Source: Oceaniferula marina
GTDB taxonomy: Bacteria; Verrucomicrobiota; Verrucomicrobiia; Verrucomicrobiales; Akkermansiaceae
DNA: 64,000 bases
Reading direction: 5' to 3'
Assembly: GCF_013391475.1 (NCBI RefSeq)
Contig: NZ_JACBAZ010000004.1
Coordinates: 248,001 to 312,000 of the forward strand
Shown here: positions 62,150-64,000 of the stretch, one piece after another
Layout of the letters: each line of letters begins with the position of its first letter
Position numbering within the stretch: the stretch's first letter is position 1
The notes under the pieces: model-generated
Databases searched by the model: none
What the model saw: the letters and a program-made list of their open reading frames with translations, nothing else
Told to the model about the DNA's origin: nothing
Translations under genes and position numbers: made by a program

Positions 62150-63174
62150 GCACCACCTGATCGTTGCCGGATATCAGACCAGGACATCGTCCTACGATGC
62201 AACACGAACACCCCGGCCAAAACCACCGTGATCACCTGCAAGGCATGCAGGACCAGTGAGTAGGCCATACCAAACTCCTCGGAGTATCCAAACAGGGCCA
62301 AAGCCACCACGGTGCCAAGCTGAAAAGTCCCAATAAACCCTGGGGCCCCGGGTGCCGCCACAGCAAGAGCAATCATCACACACACACTGGCCCCCACCCA
62401 CCAGGAATCATCAACCCCAAAACTCCATAACCCGAACTGATAGAGCATTACCAGACTCCCCCATAACGCTGTCGACCATAACACAGCCCAGGCCAAATCC
62501 TTTAAACTCGAAATGCCTTTCAGCCCTGTCACAAACTCTTCCATCAGATCAACCAGCTTCGCCACAAACCGAGGAAAACGATGCCCCAAAAAGCGCTCCA
62601 AGCAACGCTCGCCAACACGAATCATCCTCGCCCCTTGCACATAAACAACTAACACAAATAGCAATAAGCCCACACCACCCAACCCCATAACCCGAACACC
62701 AAAAACCACCCAGTCCGGAACACTTGGCAGGCGACCGACACAGAAACCAAACAAAACCATCAAGGCAATCACATCAAACACCCGCTCAACCACAATGCTT
62801 GCGAGCGCCGATGAAAAACGAATGGCTTGCCAACGGCTCATTACCCATGGCCGGACCAACTCCCCCACCCGCAAGGGCATCACAAAATTGGCAGCAAACC
62901 CAACCAGACTGGCTTCAAGCAGACACGTTCGGCTAAAGCGCTCCCCCTTCGGCAGGAGATGCCTCCACCGTATGGCCCGAAACCAGAAGGTTAACAAGGT
63001 CATCCCGATCAATCCGGGCACAAATGCCCAACGGATTCTCCCCAGTTCGTTCACCAACAAAGACCAATCCAAGCGCCAAACCAATACCACCAGGATCAGC
63101 ACCCCCACAACGGTGCTCCCCCACACGGCCAGCCTCGCCCCCGTCCACTGATTGTTGTAACGATCTTTTTTCAT
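62146..63174 (-). CDS. Flippase-like integral membrane protein (LPG synthase TM/UPF0104 family)
   Basis: The 342-residue protein has about eight hydrophobic segments and the family landmarks WFRAIRWRHLLPKGERFS (about 63-80), GELVRPWVMSR (about 104-114), VVERVFDVIALM (about 127-138) and APGAPGFIGTFQLGTVVAL (about 268-286). Members include the membrane domain of lysyl-phosphatidylglycerol synthase, without the transferase domain here, and dolichol-related flippases. A lipid- or lipid-linked-glycan-handling role is likely. It is convergent with apbE. Confidence 0.88.
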   Translation of the reverse strand: MKKDRYNNQWTGARLAVWGSTVVGVLILVVLVWRLDWSLLVNELGRIRWAFVPGLIGMTLLTFWFRAIRWRHLLPKGERFSRTCLLEASLVGFAANFVMPLRVGELVRPWVMSRWQAIRFSSALASIVVERVFDVIALMVLFGFCVGRLPSVPDWVVFGVRVMGLGGVGLLLFVLVVYVQGARMIRVGERCLERFLGHRFPRFVAKLVDLMEEFVTGLKGISSLKDLAWAVLWSTALWGSLVMLYQFGLWSFGVDDSWWVGASVCVMIALAVAAPGAPGFIGTFQLGTVVALALFGYSEEFGMAYSLVLHALQVITVVLAGVFVLHRRTMSWSDIRQRSGGA

Positions 63175-63385
63175 TATCCCTTGGCGACCATCAAATCCCC
63201 AGCTTTCAACCTAACACATCGTTCATCGCACGCTGAAATCAAGCTAGTGATACGCTGAGGGGGATCGTGTAAAATGTCAATCACACCCCAATCCGAATCG
63301 GGAGTTTCCTTGGAAGAAAACGTCGCGATGTTCCATGCTTCTTGAAAAGCAAAAGAACATCTCGGTGGGTTTGCAACATACTCAA

Positions 63386-64000
63386 TCATTGCTGTCGCAC
63401 CCCGCTCCCATTGACAATGCTCTGAAGCTGAGCCGACATGTCATTTAAAATTTTCGCATAATCGGGGTCACCACTTCGATCATTATTTTCTGTCGGGTCC
63501 GTTGATAAATCGTAGAGCTTTCCTCCTGAGACGTACTTCATATCCCCGACCCGCAAGGCCTTGGATGATCCGGTATTATTCTGTTCCACCGTAAAGCCCA
63601 CACCCACCTGGTCATGTCCCAATAGGGCAGGCAGGGCACTTTGAGAATCAACGGCACTCCCCGAGGGCAGGTCCATCCCCAACAGTTCTGCAAACGACGC
63701 CATAAAATCCACCTGATTCATCAAGGCCGGGGAGACACCGGGCTCAATCTTTGCCGGCCACTTCACAATGAACGGAACCCGGGTGCCGCCCTCAAGAATA
63801 CTGTATTTTCCACCGCGCCACGGACCGGAACTATCGTGTCCCTGCGTGGCATCATCGCCCGAACCATCGGCATAACCATCGCCATAAACCGGACCATTGT
63901 CACTCGAAAGAATCACAATCGTATCTTCACTCAATCCCGCCTCTTCAAGCGCCTGAATGATTTGCCCGACGGTCCAATCAAATTGCACCATCGCATCCCC
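63386..64000 (-). CDS. Sulfatase (family S1), C-terminal part, cut by window end
   Basis: The frame stays open to base 64000, so the 5' part with the formylglycine site lies outside. Visible features: DWTVGQIIQALEEAGLSEDTIVILSSDNGPV, PWRGGKYSILEGGTRVPFIVKWPAKI and MKYVSGGKLYDLSTDPTENND, all typical of S1 sulfatases. An insertion with Gly/Asp-rich YGDGYADGSGDDATQGHD follows the SSDNG site. It is a fourth sulfatase in the window, about 22 kb from the cluster. The 210 bp between it and the flippase gene hold no gene. Confidence 0.9.
   Translation of the reverse strand, partial: GDAMVQFDWTVGQIIQALEEAGLSEDTIVILSSDNGPVYGDGYADGSGDDATQGHDSSGPWRGGKYSILEGGTRVPFIVKWPAKIEPGVSPALMNQVDFMASFAELLGMDLPSGSAVDSQSALPALLGHDQVGVGFTVEQNNTGSSKALRVGDMKYVSGGKLYDLSTDPTENNDRSGDPDYAKILNDMSAQLQSIVNGSGVRQQ

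Overview
The window reads as a chromosomal segment of a member of the Verrucomicrobiota, probably an aquatic polysaccharide degrader. Four things point there: a fucose/rhamnose-type microcompartment operon of the Planctomycetes-Verrucomicrobia (PVM) kind, PEP-CTERM sorted proteins, an ECF sigma factor of the Rhodopirellula/Verrucomicrobium family next to a FecR-LamG protein, and a high density of sulfatases and signal-peptide-bearing Gfo/Idh/MocA oxidoreductases. No rRNA, tRNA, insertion sequence, phage or CRISPR was seen.

Region 1 (1-11.3 kb) is a deoxysugar catabolic region. It opens with the 3' end of a microcompartment operon: acylating aldehyde dehydrogenase (cut by the window edge), two BMC-P vertex proteins, class II aldolase and a lactate/malate dehydrogenase, closed by a terminator. 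The hexameric shell genes must lie upstream. A second cluster follows: FucP-type permease, AraC regulator (opposite strand), a glycyl radical enzyme (GRE) with an unusual active-site loop, its radical-SAM activase, FucU mutarotase and a second FucP. The cluster suggests an oxygen-sensitive, fucose-linked reaction that I cannot assign to a known GRE class; it is my main candidate for an undescribed system.

Region 2 (11.4-30.2 kb) is mostly core or house-keeping: POT transporter with an ankyrin partner, serS, mutY, trpB, a MurU/AmgK-like cell-wall sugar salvage pair, a CHASE2-like membrane protein, argB, two secreted proteins, a prepilin peptidase with a large insert, CCA-adding enzyme, a bifunctional-nuclease-family protein and a gamma-carbonic-anhydrase-like protein. 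Striking 7-8 bp tandem arrays sit directly upstream of argB and of the CCA gene.

Region 3 (30.5-43.0 kb) is a sulfated-polysaccharide locus: ECF sigma factor, FecR-LamG membrane protein, PEP-CTERM protein, a sulfatase, an esterase-sulfatase fusion, a DUF4838 protein, a third sulfatase and an AraC regulator. Desulfation of an algal glycan such as fucoidan would feed the fucose genes of region 1; this link is inference.

Region 4 (43.4-64 kb) holds a glycogen-phosphorylase homologue lacking the PLP lysine, hydrolases, RppH, an AsmA-like protein, an ABCG-like transporter, a GntR regulator followed by a Gfo/Idh/MocA-DoxX-Gfo/Idh/MocA-lipoprotein operon, a glycosyltransferase and Agl23-like pair, ApbE, a flippase-like protein and a sulfatase cut by the window end.

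Two window-wide patterns deserve attention. Several genes have a -10-like hexamer only 6-10 nt before the start codon, suggesting leaderless mRNAs. Three families of dispersed intergenic repeats occur in pairs, one of them a hairpin with a compensatory base-pair change.
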